This document shows, piece by piece, positions 17,752 through 27,549 of a stretch of DNA of 42,588 nucleotides; within the stretch, counting starts at the first letter, position 1; every line of letters starts with the position of its first letter. Made by a program: the position numbers and the translations under genes. Below the pieces are notes generated by a model. The model was not told the origin of the DNA, did not search any database, and was given only the letters and a program-made list of their open reading frames with translations. Origin of the DNA: an uncultured Pelagibacteraceae bacterium (lineage in GTDB: Bacteria > Pseudomonadota > Alphaproteobacteria > Pelagibacterales > Pelagibacteraceae); contig CACPJP010000007.1 of the NCBI GenBank assembly GCA_902634325.1, positions 1 to 42,588 on the forward strand, read 5' to 3'.

Positions 17752-20649
17752 ATGTCTTCTAACAAAAACAATAACATTTTCGAAAAAACTTCTTTTTTAG
17801 GAAACAATAGCTCTGAATTCGTAGAGACATTATACGCGGACTATTTAAATGATCCTGATAAACTTCCCGAACAATGGAGAAATTTTTTTGAGGGATTAAA
17901 TGAAAAAAGAGAAAAAATTCTAAAAAACGTGAATGGACCTAGTTGGTCTCGTAAAAAAAGGATTAAAATTACAACAGCAGATAGTTATAAAAATCCAGAT
18001 AAGAAAAATGGAGATCTACAAGATCCTGTTAGCGAGGGCAATGTTATAGAAGCTGCAAAGAATTCTGTAAGAGCAAACATGCTTGTTAGGGCCTACAGAA
18101 TAAGAGGACACTTGATTGCAAATCTAGACCCATTAGGATTACAGGAGCGTGAAGAACACTCTGAATTAAAAACAGAGACTTACGGATTTTTAAACAAGGA
18201 TCTAAACAAAAAAATATTTTTAGATGGAATTCTTGGAATCCAAACAGCTTCTTTAAAAGAAATTTTGTCGGTTGCAAAAAAAACATATTGTCAAAATATT
18301 GGTTTTGAATTTATGCATATGTCAGATCCTAAAGAGAGACAATGGATTAGAGACAGAATTGAAGGTAAAGAAAAGGGAATTAAATTTACAGATAATGGAA
18401 AAAAAGCAATACTTAATAAATTAATTGAAGCTGAAGGATTTGAAAAATTTTTACATGTAAAATTTGTGGGCACAAAAAGATTTGGTTTGGATGGAGGAGA
18501 GTCCCTCATTCCTGCTTTAGAACAAATAATTAAAAGAGGGGGTCATTTAGGAATCAAGGAAGTAAAAATTGGCATGTCACATAGAGGAAGGTTGAATGTT
18601 CTAGCAAACATGATGCAAAAACCATTTAAAGCTATTTTTAAAGAATTTTTTGGCGAAAGAATAACTTCAAAGAAAGATTTTGAGGGAGATGTAAAATATC
18701 ACTTGGGTGCTTCTGCGAACAGAGAGTTTGATGGGAATTCGGTTCACATAAGTTTAACAGATAATCCTTCTCATTTAGAAGCGGTGAATCCAGTTGTATT
18801 GGGACAGGTTAGAGCAAAACAGTTTTTTCACAAAGACAAAGAAAGAAAAAAAGTTATTCCAGTTTTAATTCATGGAGATGCAGCATTTGCTGGACAAGGT
18901 GTGGTAGCAGAATGTTTTGCTATGTCAGGATTACCAGGACATAATACCGGGGGAACAATTCATATTATCGTTAATAATCAAATAGGTTTTACAACTGCAC
19001 CAAGATTTGCAAGATCTTCACCTTACCCTTCTGATTTAGCTAAAATGGTTGAAGCTCCAATTTTCCATGTGAATGGAGATGATCCAGAAGCAGTTGTTCA
19101 TTGTGCTAAAATTGCTACTGAGTTTAGACAAAAATTTAACAGGGATGTCGTGATAGATATGGTCTGTTATCGTAGATTTGGCCATAACGAAGGGGACGAA
19201 CCATCTTTTACTCAGCCTTTGATGTATAAAAAGATTAGAAGTCATCCCACAACATTACAAATATATGGACAAAAATTAATTAACGAAGGCTTAATTTCTT
19301 TATCAGAAATTGAAAAAATAAAAAAAGAGTTTAAAAATTTTTTAAACAAAGAGTTTGTTGAAGCCAAGGATTATAAGGTAAAAATGAAATGGTTTGATGG
19401 TGTGTGGTCTAGATTCAAGCCAGAGATAGGTCAAGACAAGAGAGGTGTTACCGGGGTAGACATAAAAGAATTAATATCAATCGGAAAAAAAATTACTGAT
19501 ATCCCTAACAATTTTACTATTCACAAGACTTTGGCAAGGTTATTTGAAAATAAAAGAAAAATATTTACAGAAAATAAGCCAATTGACTGGTCTACAGCAG
19601 AGACATTAGCATTCGGAACACTTTTGAATGAAGGATTTTCGGTAAGGTTATCAGGACAAGATTCTGGAAGAGGAACATTTAGTCAGAGACATTCTGTATT
19701 AAGAAATCAAGATAATCATAAAAGATACGTCCCATTACATCATATATCAAAAAAGCAAAAAAATTTTGAAGTAATCGATAGTCTTCTGTCAGAATTAGGA
19801 GTTTTAGGTTTTGAATTTGGTTACTCTCTATCTGAGCCTGAAACTTTAGTGCTTTGGGAGGCTCAGTTTGGAGATTTTGCAAATGGTGCACAAGTTTTGA
19901 TTGACCAATTCATTGCCTCTGGAGAATCTAAGTGGTCAAGAGCGAGCGGTCTTGTGATGTTGTTGCCCCACGGTTATGAAGGCCAAGGTCCAGAGCATTC
20001 TTCGGCACGATTAGAAAGATTTTTACAATTATGCTCTCAAGAAAATTTACAGGTAGTAAACTGCACAACACCAGCGAACTATTTTCATGCCCTTAGAAGA
20101 CAGATGCACAGAGATTTTAGAAAACCTCTAATAGTTATGACACCTAAATCTTTATTGAGGCATAAAAAATGTGTTTCGAATCTCGAAGATTTTACAAAGA
20201 AAAATTTTTTCCATAGAATCTTAGAGGACCACGCTTATTTGAAAGAAAGCAAACTAATTAAATTAAAAAAAGATGAAAAAATAAAAAAAGTAGTCATGTG
20301 CTCTGGAAAAATTTATTTTGATTTAATAGAAGCAAGAGAAAAAGCTAAAAATGATAAGGTTGTTTTTATAAGGTTGGAACAGCTATATCCTTTTCCAGTT
20401 AAACAACTTGGTAAGCAAATTAAAAGGTACAAAAATGCAAAATTTTATTGGTGTCAAGAAGAGCCCATGAATATGGGCGCCTGGAATACCACGCGACACT
20501 ATATCGATAGAACTCTGGATATCATTCGAGTAAAAGGAGAAAAGGTAAGATATGTTGGTAGAAATGCTGCAGCATCACCAGCTACGGGGAATCTAAATAA
20601 ACATCTTGCGGAACAAAAGGAAATATTAGAAAAGGTTATTAATAAGTAA
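17752..20649 (+). CDS. sucA: 2-oxoglutarate dehydrogenase E1 component
   Basis: SucA is the thiamine-diphosphate decarboxylase of the 2-oxoglutarate dehydrogenase complex. The 965-residue protein has the N-terminal E2-binding helix 'NSSEFVETLYADYLNDPDKL' (20-39), 'RAYRIRGHLIANLDPLG', the active-site histidine stretch 'KIGMSHRGRLNVLANM', 'YHLGAS', the ThDP/Mg motif 'HGDAAFAGQGVVAECFAMS' (about 374-392) with 'IIVNNQIGFTT', and in the transketolase-like domain 'RLSGQDSGRGTFSQRHSV' and 'GYEGQGPEHSSARLERFLQL'. Length is as in other bacteria. The stop abuts the sucB ATG, so E1 and E2 are made together. Confidence 0.98.
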   Translation: MSSNKNNNIFEKTSFLGNNSSEFVETLYADYLNDPDKLPEQWRNFFEGLNEKREKILKNVNGPSWSRKKRIKITTADSYKNPDKKNGDLQDPVSEGNVIEAAKNSVRANMLVRAYRIRGHLIANLDPLGLQEREEHSELKTETYGFLNKDLNKKIFLDGILGIQTASLKEILSVAKKTYCQNIGFEFMHMSDPKERQWIRDRIEGKEKGIKFTDNGKKAILNKLIEAEGFEKFLHVKFVGTKRFGLDGGESLIPALEQIIKRGGHLGIKEVKIGMSHRGRLNVLANMMQKPFKAIFKEFFGERITSKKDFEGDVKYHLGASANREFDGNSVHISLTDNPSHLEAVNPVVLGQVRAKQFFHKDKERKKVIPVLIHGDAAFAGQGVVAECFAMSGLPGHNTGGTIHIIVNNQIGFTTAPRFARSSPYPSDLAKMVEAPIFHVNGDDPEAVVHCAKIATEFRQKFNRDVVIDMVCYRRFGHNEGDEPSFTQPLMYKKIRSHPTTLQIYGQKLINEGLISLSEIEKIKKEFKNFLNKEFVEAKDYKVKMKWFDGVWSRFKPEIGQDKRGVTGVDIKELISIGKKITDIPNNFTIHKTLARLFENKRKIFTENKPIDWSTAETLAFGTLLNEGFSVRLSGQDSGRGTFSQRHSVLRNQDNHKRYVPLHHISKKQKNFEVIDSLLSELGVLGFEFGYSLSEPETLVLWEAQFGDFANGAQVLIDQFIASGESKWSRASGLVMLLPHGYEGQGPEHSSARLERFLQLCSQENLQVVNCTTPANYFHALRRQMHRDFRKPLIVMTPKSLLRHKKCVSNLEDFTKKNFFHRILEDHAYLKESKLIKLKKDEKIKKVVMCSGKIYFDLIEAREKAKNDKVVFIRLEQLYPFPVKQLGKQIKRYKNAKFYWCQEEPMNMGAWNTTRHYIDRTLDIIRVKGEKVRYVGRNAAASPATGNLNKHLAEQKEILEKVINK

Positions 20650-21975
20650 ATGTCAGAAAAAATAGTAGTTCCAGCTTTGGGCGAGTCGGTTACAGAGGCT
20701 ACAGTTTCTAAATGGTTAAAGTCCGTTGGAGAAGAAGTTGACTCTGATGAACCTGTTGTAGAACTAGAAACTGATAAAGTAAATGTTGAAGTACCTTCTC
20801 CATCTAGTGGGATTTTAGAAAAAATATCTGTAAAAGAAGGGTCCACAGTAGAAGTGGGTGCTCTTTTAGGAAGTGTAGGTGCAAGTGATTTAAAAACAGT
20901 CGAAAAAACTAATGAGAAAGAGTACAAACCACCAATCAAAGAAAAAAAATCGATCTCTCTTTATGAGGAGAAAATAGAAAAGCCTAAAAAAATTAATAAA
21001 AAGAAAAGTAAAAGCACAAATGGTGTTGAACCATTAATTTTAGAAGAGACAAAAGCTCAACCGGCTCTTATTTTAGAGAAAGAGCAAGAAGTAGAAAAGC
21101 CAGAAGTTTTTAAAAAAACAAAAGCTGCCTCTCCATCAGCAAGAAAAATTGCCAAAGAGAGAAATATAAATCTAGAACAATTAAAAGGAAGCGGAAGACG
21201 CGGAATGGTTATGAAGGGCGATCTTTTAGATCTCATGGGTTCTAAACCTGACCCAAATCTTAAAAAAGTTAATGATGGACCAGAAGAAAGAATAAAAATG
21301 ACTAGGCTTAGGCTTACTATAGCTAAAAGACTTAAGGAAGCACAAAACAATGCTGCGATGCTTACAACTTTTAATGAAGTTGATATGTTTAATATCATGG
21401 AGATAAGAAAAAATTATAAAGAAGAATTTCAAAAAAAATACTTAGTAAAATTAGGTTTCATGTCTTTTTTTGTAAAAGCCTGTATTGTCTCACTAAAAAA
21501 TTATCCAGCAATCAATGCAGAAATTCAGGGGGAAGAAATAGTTTATAAAAATTACTATAATATTAGTTTTGCAGTAGGTACCGACAAAGGTTTGGTGGTT
21601 CCGGTTTTAAGGAATCCAGATGAAATGTCATTTGCAGATATTGAGAAAAATATTTTAATTCTTGGAGAAAAAGCGAGAAATGGCCAAATAACAATTAATG
21701 ATTTACAAGGTGGAACTTTTACAATTACAAACGGGGGCATTTATGGCTCAATGCTTTCAACTCCAATATTAAATCCACCTCAGTCAGGCGTGTTAGGAAT
21801 GCACAATATAATAGAAAGGCCAGTAGTTGTTGATGGAGCTGTAGTAATTCGTCCAATGATGTATTTAGCTTTATCATATGATCACAGAATTGTAGATGGA
21901 AAAGAGGCTGTCTCATTTCTTAAAAATATTAAGGACTCACTAGAAGAACCGAGAAGACTTTTTCTAAACGTTTAA
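20650..21975 (+). CDS. sucB: 2-oxoglutarate dehydrogenase E2 (dihydrolipoyl succinyltransferase)
   Basis: SucB transfers the succinyl group to CoA and forms the core of the complex. Domains in order: one lipoyl domain (1-75) with the lipoylated K43 in '[14 protein letters not shown]'; a long Lys/Glu/Pro linker (about 78-155); the E1/E3-binding domain '[20 protein letters not shown]' (about 158-177) with '[14 protein letters not shown]'; and the catalytic domain from about 213 with '[15 protein letters not shown]' and the active-site His/Asp in '[16 protein letters not shown]'. At 441 residues it is slightly longer than E. coli SucB because of the linker. It abuts sucA and is 4 bp from lpdA. 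Confidence 0.98.
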   Translation: MSEKIVVPALGESVTEATVSKWLKSVGEEVDSDEPVVELETDKVNVEVPSPSSGILEKISVKEGSTVEVGALLGSVGASDLKTVEKTNEKEYKPPIKEKKSISLYEEKIEKPKKINKKKSKSTNGVEPLILEETKAQPALILEKEQEVEKPEVFKKTKAASPSARKIAKERNINLEQLKGSGRRGMVMKGDLLDLMGSKPDPNLKKVNDGPEERIKMTRLRLTIAKRLKEAQNNAAMLTTFNEVDMFNIMEIRKNYKEEFQKKYLVKLGFMSFFVKACIVSLKNYPAINAEIQGEEIVYKNYYNISFAVGTDKGLVVPVLRNPDEMSFADIEKNILILGEKARNGQITINDLQGGTFTITNGGIYGSMLSTPILNPPQSGVLGMHNIIERPVVVDGAVVIRPMMYLALSYDHRIVDGKEAVSFLKNIKDSLEEPRRLFLNV

Positions 21976-21979
21976 ACCA

Positions 21980-23383
21980 ATGGAAGAAAATTTTGATCTC
22001 TTAGTTATAGGCGGCGGGCCTGGAGGTTATGTTTGTGCGATTAGAGCAGCACAACTCGGACTAAAAACTGGATGCATAGAATCCAGAGGAACTCTCGGAG
22101 GCACCTGTTTAAATGTAGGATGCATACCTTCTAAAAGTTTATTGAACTCATCAGAACTTTTCTATAAGGCGAAAAATAACTTTGGAAACCTCGGTATAGA
22201 AACAAGTGATATCAAGCTAAATTTAAAAAAAATGATGTCAAATAAAAGTAAGTCTGTACAGATTTTAACTAAAGGCATTGAGTTCTTATTTAAAAAGAAC
22301 AAAGTTTCTTATATTAAGGGTAAAGGAGTCATATTTTCCAAAAATAATGTTGTAGTCTATCAAGGAGAAAAAAAAACTTCATATAAAACAAAAAATATTG
22401 TAATTGCCACCGGATCATCATCGGTTTCTTTGCCAGGGGTTAAAATAGATGAAAAGAATGTAATTTCGTCCACTGGAGCTCTTTCTTTAGAAAAAGTTCC
22501 AAAAAATTTAGTTGTTATAGGAGGAGGATATATAGGTCTTGAAATGGGATCAGTATGGGCAAGATTGGGATCAAAAGTCACCGTGATTGAATTTTTAGAT
22601 CATATTATCCCAGGTATGGATAGGGAAATATCGAAGGAATTTGAAAAAATTTTAACAAAACAAGGAATAAAATTTAAATTAAACAGTAAAGTAGATGCAG
22701 TAAAAAATCAGCAAGGGAAGTTGATTGTGGAATTTAGCAATAATAACAACAACACTAAAGAAAATCTAGAATGTGATAAAGTTCTGGTTTCTGTAGGTAG
22801 AAAACCTTATACAGAAGGCCTAAATTTATTAAAGGCCGGCGTTAAGAAAGATAACAAAGGCAGGATAGAGGTAAATAAAAAATTTCAGACTTCTATCACC
22901 AATATTTTTGCCATAGGAGATGTTATCAAAGGTCCAATGTTAGCACACAAGTCTGAAGAAGAGGGAATCGCGGTTGCAGAAATATTAGCAGGACAATCTG
23001 GTCACGTAAATTATGATGTAATACCAGGTGTAATATATACATCACCCGAAGTCGCTGCAGTTGGAAAAACAGAAGAAGAACTTAAAAAATTAAAAATTAA
23101 TTACAAAGTTGGAAAATTTCCATTTCTTGCCAACTCAAGGGCAAAGGTTAATAACGATTCAGAAGGTTTTGTAAAAATTTTAGCAGACTCAAAAACGGAT
23201 AAAGTTTTAGGAGTGCATATAATAGGTCCACATTGTGGAGACATGATTGCAGAAATGGGTTTAGCAATGGAGTTTGGAGCTAGCGCAGAAGATATTGCAA
23301 GAACTTGTCATGCTCACCCTACACATACTGAGGCAATAAAAGAAGCAGCATTGGCAGTCGATAAAAGACCTATTCATTTTTAA
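21980..23383 (+). CDS. lpdA: dihydrolipoyl dehydrogenase (E3)
   Basis: LpdA reoxidises the lipoyl group of E2 with FAD and NAD+. The 467-residue protein has the FAD motif 'LLVIGGGPGGYVCAIRAAQL' (7-26), the redox disulfide in 'GGTCLNVGCIPSKSLL' (about 41-56), the NAD motif 'LVVIGGGYIGLEMGSVWARL', 'TNIFAIGDVIKGPMLAHKSE' and the C-terminal His-Glu pair in 'CHAHPTHTEAIKEAAL' (about 441-456). Coming directly after sucA-sucB, it is the E3 of the 2-oxoglutarate complex. It may also serve pyruvate dehydrogenase or the glycine cleavage system if no other copy exists, which the window cannot show. Confidence 0.98.
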   Translation: MEENFDLLVIGGGPGGYVCAIRAAQLGLKTGCIESRGTLGGTCLNVGCIPSKSLLNSSELFYKAKNNFGNLGIETSDIKLNLKKMMSNKSKSVQILTKGIEFLFKKNKVSYIKGKGVIFSKNNVVVYQGEKKTSYKTKNIVIATGSSSVSLPGVKIDEKNVISSTGALSLEKVPKNLVVIGGGYIGLEMGSVWARLGSKVTVIEFLDHIIPGMDREISKEFEKILTKQGIKFKLNSKVDAVKNQQGKLIVEFSNNNNNTKENLECDKVLVSVGRKPYTEGLNLLKAGVKKDNKGRIEVNKKFQTSITNIFAIGDVIKGPMLAHKSEEEGIAVAEILAGQSGHVNYDVIPGVIYTSPEVAAVGKTEEELKKLKINYKVGKFPFLANSRAKVNNDSEGFVKILADSKTDKVLGVHIIGPHCGDMIAEMGLAMEFGASAEDIARTCHAHPTHTEAIKEAALAVDKRPIHF

Positions 23384-23402
23384 AAAATATTTTTTGTTAT
23401 TA

Positions 23403-25358
23403 ATGAAAGTACCAGTTCTTATTCCAAGGATTTTCGATCACCCGCATACTTATTTATCGGGTAAATTTGAAAAATTAAAACCAGGGTCATTAGTATTAGT
23501 TCCTTTTGGAAGGGAAAAAGAAATAGGAGTAATTTGGGACAAAACAGAAGAAACAGATAAAAAATTTAAACTCAGAACTGTATTGGAAAAGAAATCATTT
23601 GCCTTTAATGAAAATTTAATAAAATTTATCAATTGGTTTTCCTTATATAACTTAGTTCCCAAAGGAATGGCCCTAAAAATGTTTTTAGGTGATAAATCTC
23701 TACTCTCCAAAGATATAAAGGATTTTTCAAAGACTGTTATTACAAAAAAAATCAAATTTAATTTGAGTGAAGAGCAAAAAAAATGTTTGGATGATATAAA
23801 TAGTTTTGGAAATAAATTTAATGTTACTTTGCTTCAGGGAGTTACTGGATCAGGAAAAACAATTGTGTATTTTGAAAAAATCAAAGAGATTATTGAAAAG
23901 AAAAAACAAGCATTAATTTTATTACCTGAAATATTTTTAACGAATCAATTCAGTCAAAGATTTGAAGATTATTTTGGTTTTAAACCTGCAATCTGGCATT
24001 CAAAAATAACAAAAAAAAATAGAAGAATAATTTGGCAAAGCATTGCAAATAACAAAATAAAATTAGTTGTGGGCGCAAGGTCCTCTTTATTTTTGCCGTT
24101 CAAAAACCTTGGGTTGATAGTTGTAGATGAGGAACATGACTCGTCCTACAAGCAGGACGAAGGAATAAGATATAATGCTAGAGACATGGCAATCTCTAGA
24201 GCTTCCATGGAAAATGTACCAATTTTATTATCAACATCCATTCCTTCTCTAGAAACTTATAATAATGTTAAAAATAGAAAATATAATATTACAAAACTAA
24301 AAAAAAGGTATAAAGACTTTTCCCTTCCAAAAGCCGAAATAATAAATCTAAATTTAAATAAAAAAAATAAAAACATTTGGCTTGATATCAAAACTTTAAA
24401 TTTAGTTAAAAAATACTTGGATAAAAATGAACAGGTTCTATTCTTTTTAAACAGAAGAGGGTATGCCCCATTCATGATTTGTAAGAGATGTGGTTTAAAA
24501 CTCTCTTGTCCAAATTGTTCAATTTTTCTTACTTTTCATAAATATATAAATCAAGCGATGTGTCATCATTGTGGACATAAAACAAGTGTTAAAAAAAAGT
24601 GCAAAAATATAGATTCTAACTGTGAATTTCAAATGTATGGACCCGGAGTTGAAAAAATTTTTTCAGAATTAAAAGTAATTTTTCCCAAAAAAATAATTAA
24701 AATTTTATCAAGCGATTTTCTTAGTAAAAAAAAAGAAACAAAAAATTTGTTAAGTGATATAGAGCAAAATAAAATTAATATTCTTGTAGGTACACAATTA
24801 ATTTCAAAGGGCTTTAACTTTCCAAACTTAAATTGTATTGTAGTTGTAGATGCTGATTTTTCTGGCATGGGTTTTGATTTAAGATCTACAGAAAAAAATA
24901 TTCAACTTTATAACCAACTTAGTGGTAGAGCCGGAAGATTTAGCAAAGACTCCCTAATAATTTATCAAACATTTGATCCATCTCATGAAACTTTAAAAAA
25001 TTTACTTAAAAATCAGCAAGATAAATTTCTAGAAGAAGAAATTTATTTAAGAAAGCAAAAGAACCTCCCTCCCTTTGCAAGGCTAATTGCCTTTATAATT
25101 TCATCGAGAAATGAAAAGGAAAGTTTTTTAGAAGCACAAAAAATAAAAAAAGGTTTGTTATCAATAAAAATGACGGATGTTATGGGTCCAGTAAGTTCTC
25201 CAATATTCAAAATTAAAAACAGATATAGAACAAGGTTATTGCTACGGTCTAATAATAATATTTTTGTTCAAAAAGAAGTTAGTAAAATCCTCAAAAAGAT
25301 AAATATTTCAAAAAAAATAAAACTTACAGTTGATGTTGATCCACTAAATTTTAGTTAA
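23403..25358 (+). CDS. priA: primosomal protein N' (replication restart helicase PriA)
   Basis: PriA recognises stalled forks and reloads the replicative helicase. From ATG 23403 the protein has 651 residues, shorter than the roughly 730 of E. coli. The N-terminal 3'-DNA-binding domain is present in outline ('VPVLIPRIFDHPHTYLSGKF', 'LVPFGREKEIGVIW'). The helicase core has Walker A 'GVTGSGKTIVYFEKI', Walker B 'LIVVDEEHDSSYKQDEGIRY', 'VLFFLNRRGYAPFMICKRCG', the zinc-binding Cys pairs around 'CGLKLSCPNCSIFLTFH' and 'CHHCGH', and 'ILVGTQLISKGFNFPNL'. An upstream in-frame TTG (23394) adds only three residues; ATG is preferred. priA often lies just before the atp operon in alphaproteobacteria, as here. 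It lies 19 bp after lpdA with no terminator visible. Confidence 0.97.
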   Translation: MKVPVLIPRIFDHPHTYLSGKFEKLKPGSLVLVPFGREKEIGVIWDKTEETDKKFKLRTVLEKKSFAFNENLIKFINWFSLYNLVPKGMALKMFLGDKSLLSKDIKDFSKTVITKKIKFNLSEEQKKCLDDINSFGNKFNVTLLQGVTGSGKTIVYFEKIKEIIEKKKQALILLPEIFLTNQFSQRFEDYFGFKPAIWHSKITKKNRRIIWQSIANNKIKLVVGARSSLFLPFKNLGLIVVDEEHDSSYKQDEGIRYNARDMAISRASMENVPILLSTSIPSLETYNNVKNRKYNITKLKKRYKDFSLPKAEIINLNLNKKNKNIWLDIKTLNLVKKYLDKNEQVLFFLNRRGYAPFMICKRCGLKLSCPNCSIFLTFHKYINQAMCHHCGHKTSVKKKCKNIDSNCEFQMYGPGVEKIFSELKVIFPKKIIKILSSDFLSKKKETKNLLSDIEQNKINILVGTQLISKGFNFPNLNCIVVVDADFSGMGFDLRSTEKNIQLYNQLSGRAGRFSKDSLIIYQTFDPSHETLKNLLKNQQDKFLEEEIYLRKQKNLPPFARLIAFIISSRNEKESFLEAQKIKKGLLSIKMTDVMGPVSSPIFKIKNRYRTRLLLRSNNNIFVQKEVSKILKKINISKKIKLTVDVDPLNFS

Positions 25359-25392
25359 TCTGCGTTCCAATCACTCTTGAACAGACCATTTT

Positions 25393-25439
25393 CCTATGAT
25401 ACGAAATCTCGTAAATTCTTTAAATCAAACCGATATAGG
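25393..25439 (+). promoter_or_regulatory. structured leader before atpH (candidate)
   Basis: In the 90-bp priA-atpH gap a perfect hairpin TACGA/TCGTA with an AATC loop (25400-25413) is enclosed by CCTAT (25393-25397) pairing with ATAGG (25435-25439). The outer right arm overlaps the ribosome site AGGA (25437-25440), which stands 8 bases before the TTG start of atpH at 25449. If the RNA folds this way, ribosome access to the first atp gene would be limited. A promoter is likely in the gap or upstream, but none is convincing: TTGAAC at 25377 followed by TACGAA at 25400 has 17-bp spacing yet a poor -10. Confidence 0.35.
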
Positions 25440-25448
25440 AAATAAACA

Positions 25449-26006
25449 TTGAGCAAAAATACAACCTTCTCATCAGAAATATCCCAAAGATACGCGCTAG
25501 CACTCTATGAACTGTCAAAAGAAAAAAACCAAACAGAAGAATTCGTGTCAAACATAACTTCATTTAAAAAAATTTATAGTTCAAATAAAGAATTTAGAAA
25601 TTTTATAAAAAACCCAACATACTCAGCAGAAAATCAAAAAATGGTTTTTGATAAAATATTCAGTGCTATGAATTTAAACAAATTAGTAAAAAATTTTTTT
25701 TCAATATTAATTATAAAAAAGAGAATATTTTTTTTAGAGCAGATTGTTGAAGAGTTTTTGAAATTAATCTCCACGAAACGCGGAGAGATATCCGGCAGTT
25801 TGATCTCTGCAAAAAAAATTGATGACAAAACCATTTTAGATATTGAAAAAGAAATCTCATCAAACATTAAACGCTCAATTAAATTAAAATCAAAAATAGA
25901 TGAAAGTTTAGTTGGAGGAATTGTTATTCAAATAGGAAGCTTAATGATAGACGCTTCCATAAAAAATAAACTGCAAAAATATAAAAAATTGATGATCGAG
26001 GCTTAG
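25449..26006 (+). CDS. atpH: F1 ATP synthase delta subunit (TTG start)
   Basis: AtpH is the stator subunit joining F1 to the b subunits of F0. The 185-residue protein has the OSCP/delta pattern: '[20 protein letters not shown]' near 12-31, '[20 protein letters not shown]' near 52-71, '[20 protein letters not shown]', and the C-terminal '[20 protein letters not shown]' (about 153-172). The start is TTG at 25449: the conserved N-terminus begins there, no ATG occurs in frame before residue 65, and a clear AGGA ribosome site lies 8 bases upstream. atpA follows after 1 bp. The order atpHAGDC without F0 genes is the alphaproteobacterial pattern. Confidence 0.95.
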   Translation: MSKNTTFSSEISQRYALALYELSKEKNQTEEFVSNITSFKKIYSSNKEFRNFIKNPTYSAENQKMVFDKIFSAMNLNKLVKNFFSILIIKKRIFFLEQIVEEFLKLISTKRGEISGSLISAKKIDDKTILDIEKEISSNIKRSIKLKSKIDESLVGGIVIQIGSLMIDASIKNKLQKYKKLMIEA

Positions 26007-26007
26007 C

Positions 26008-27549
26008 ATGGATATAAACCCATCTGAAATAACTAAAATTTTAAAAGAACAGATAAAAAACTTAGGGGACAAGACAGAAGTTTCCGAGATTGGAAAGGTT
26101 TTATCGGTTGGAGATGGTATAGCAAGAGTATACGGACTTGATAATGTTCAGGCTGGAGAAATGGTTGAGTTTAAGGATGGTTCAAAAGGAATGGCCTTGA
26201 ATTTAGAAAGTGATAACGTTGGAATTGTAATTTTTGGTGACGACAAAGGAATTAAAGAGGGAGATACCGTAAAAAGAACAGGAGCAATAGTTGATGTTCC
26301 TGTTGGAAAAGAGTTACTTGGAAGAGTGGTTGATGCATTAGGAAATCCAATTGATGGTAAAGAACCATTACAAAAAGGAATTAAAAGAAAAAGAGTTGAA
26401 GTAAAAGCACCAGGAATAATTCCAAGAAAATCAGTTAATGAACCAATGCAAACAGGATTAAGAGCTATTGATAGTCTAATTCCAATTGGAAGAGGTCAAC
26501 GTGAATTAATTATTGGTGACAGACAAACAGGAAAAACAGCCGTGGCTATTGATACAATAATTAACCAAAAAAAAATTAATGAATCTAATGATGAGAAAAA
26601 GAAACTTTATTGTATTTATGTTGCTATAGGTCAAAAAAGATCCACAGTTGCCCAAATTCTTAAGACATTACAAGATGCTGGGGCAATGGATTATACGATT
26701 ATTGTATCAGCTACCGCATCAGATCCTGCTCCCTTACAATTTTTGGCACCATATACTGGCTGTACCTTTGGAGAATTTTTTAGAGATAATGGTATGCATG
26801 CATTAATTATTTATGATGATTTGTCCAAGCAAGCAGTTGCTTACAGACAAATGTCACTTTTATTAAGAAGACCGCCCGGTAGAGAAGCATATCCAGGAGA
26901 TGTTTTTTATTTACACAGTAGGCTGCTTGAACGAGCAGCTAAACTCAACGATGACAATGGAGGTGGATCACTTACAGCTTTGCCAATTATAGAAACACAG
27001 GCAGGGGACGTATCAGCTTATATACCAACCAACGTTATATCAATTACAGATGGCCAAATATTTTTAGGTACAGAATTATTTAACCAGGGAATAAGACCTG
27101 CAGTTAACGTTGGTCTTTCTGTTTCACGAGTTGGTTCAGCCGCTCAAACCAAAGCCATGAAAAAAGTAGCTGGTTCAATTAAACTTGAGTTAGCACAGTA
27201 TCGTGAAATGGCAGCATTTGCTCAATTTGGTTCTGATCTAGATGCTTCAACACAAAAACTTTTAAATAGAGGATCTAAACTTACGGAGCTACTAAAACAA
27301 GATCAATACAGCCCAATGACAGTTGCTGAACAAGTTGTCACAATATACGCTGGTGTCAAAGGTTATTTAGATAGTATTGATATAGGTCAAATTCGTTCTT
27401 TTGAGAAAGGTCTACTAGAATTAGTAAAAAACGAAAATCCAGAAATATTGGAATCAATTCAAAAAAGCGGAAAAATAGAAGAAGATATAGATAAAATTTT
27501 ATCAGAAGTTATCACTAATTATAAAAAAACAAACTTTGAGAAAAAATAA
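26008..27549 (+). CDS. atpA: F1 ATP synthase alpha subunit
   Basis: AtpA is the non-catalytic nucleotide-binding subunit of F1. The 513-residue protein shows '[20 protein letters not shown]' (27-46), the P-loop '[15 protein letters not shown]' (about 171-185), '[15 protein letters not shown]', '[20 protein letters not shown]' (Walker B region, about 268-287), '[20 protein letters not shown]' and the arginine-finger stretch '[20 protein letters not shown]'. Length is exactly that of typical bacterial AtpA. It is flanked by atpH (1-bp gap) and atpG (1-base overlap). Confidence 0.99.
   Translation: MDINPSEITKILKEQIKNLGDKTEVSEIGKVLSVGDGIARVYGLDNVQAGEMVEFKDGSKGMALNLESDNVGIVIFGDDKGIKEGDTVKRTGAIVDVPVGKELLGRVVDALGNPIDGKEPLQKGIKRKRVEVKAPGIIPRKSVNEPMQTGLRAIDSLIPIGRGQRELIIGDRQTGKTAVAIDTIINQKKINESNDEKKKLYCIYVAIGQKRSTVAQILKTLQDAGAMDYTIIVSATASDPAPLQFLAPYTGCTFGEFFRDNGMHALIIYDDLSKQAVAYRQMSLLLRRPPGREAYPGDVFYLHSRLLERAAKLNDDNGGGSLTALPIIETQAGDVSAYIPTNVISITDGQIFLGTELFNQGIRPAVNVGLSVSRVGSAAQTKAMKKVAGSIKLELAQYREMAAFAQFGSDLDASTQKLLNRGSKLTELLKQDQYSPMTVAEQVVTIYAGVKGYLDSIDIGQIRSFEKGLLELVKNENPEILESIQKSGKIEEDIDKILSEVITNYKKTNFEKK

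Noticed and set aside
20499-20939. 146-codon open frame on the minus strand across the sucA-sucB junction
   Set aside because: It lies wholly within two certain genes on the other strand, is rich in Ser/Thr/Pro as antisense frames are, and has no recognisable domain.
21057-21398. 113-codon minus-strand open frame inside sucB
   Set aside because: It is antisense to the linker and catalytic domain of SucB; composition and overlap mark it as a shadow.
25377-25400. TTGAAC with TATGAT as the atp operon promoter
   Set aside because: The two boxes are only 12 bp apart, far from the usual 17; the alternative -10 at correct distance is poor.
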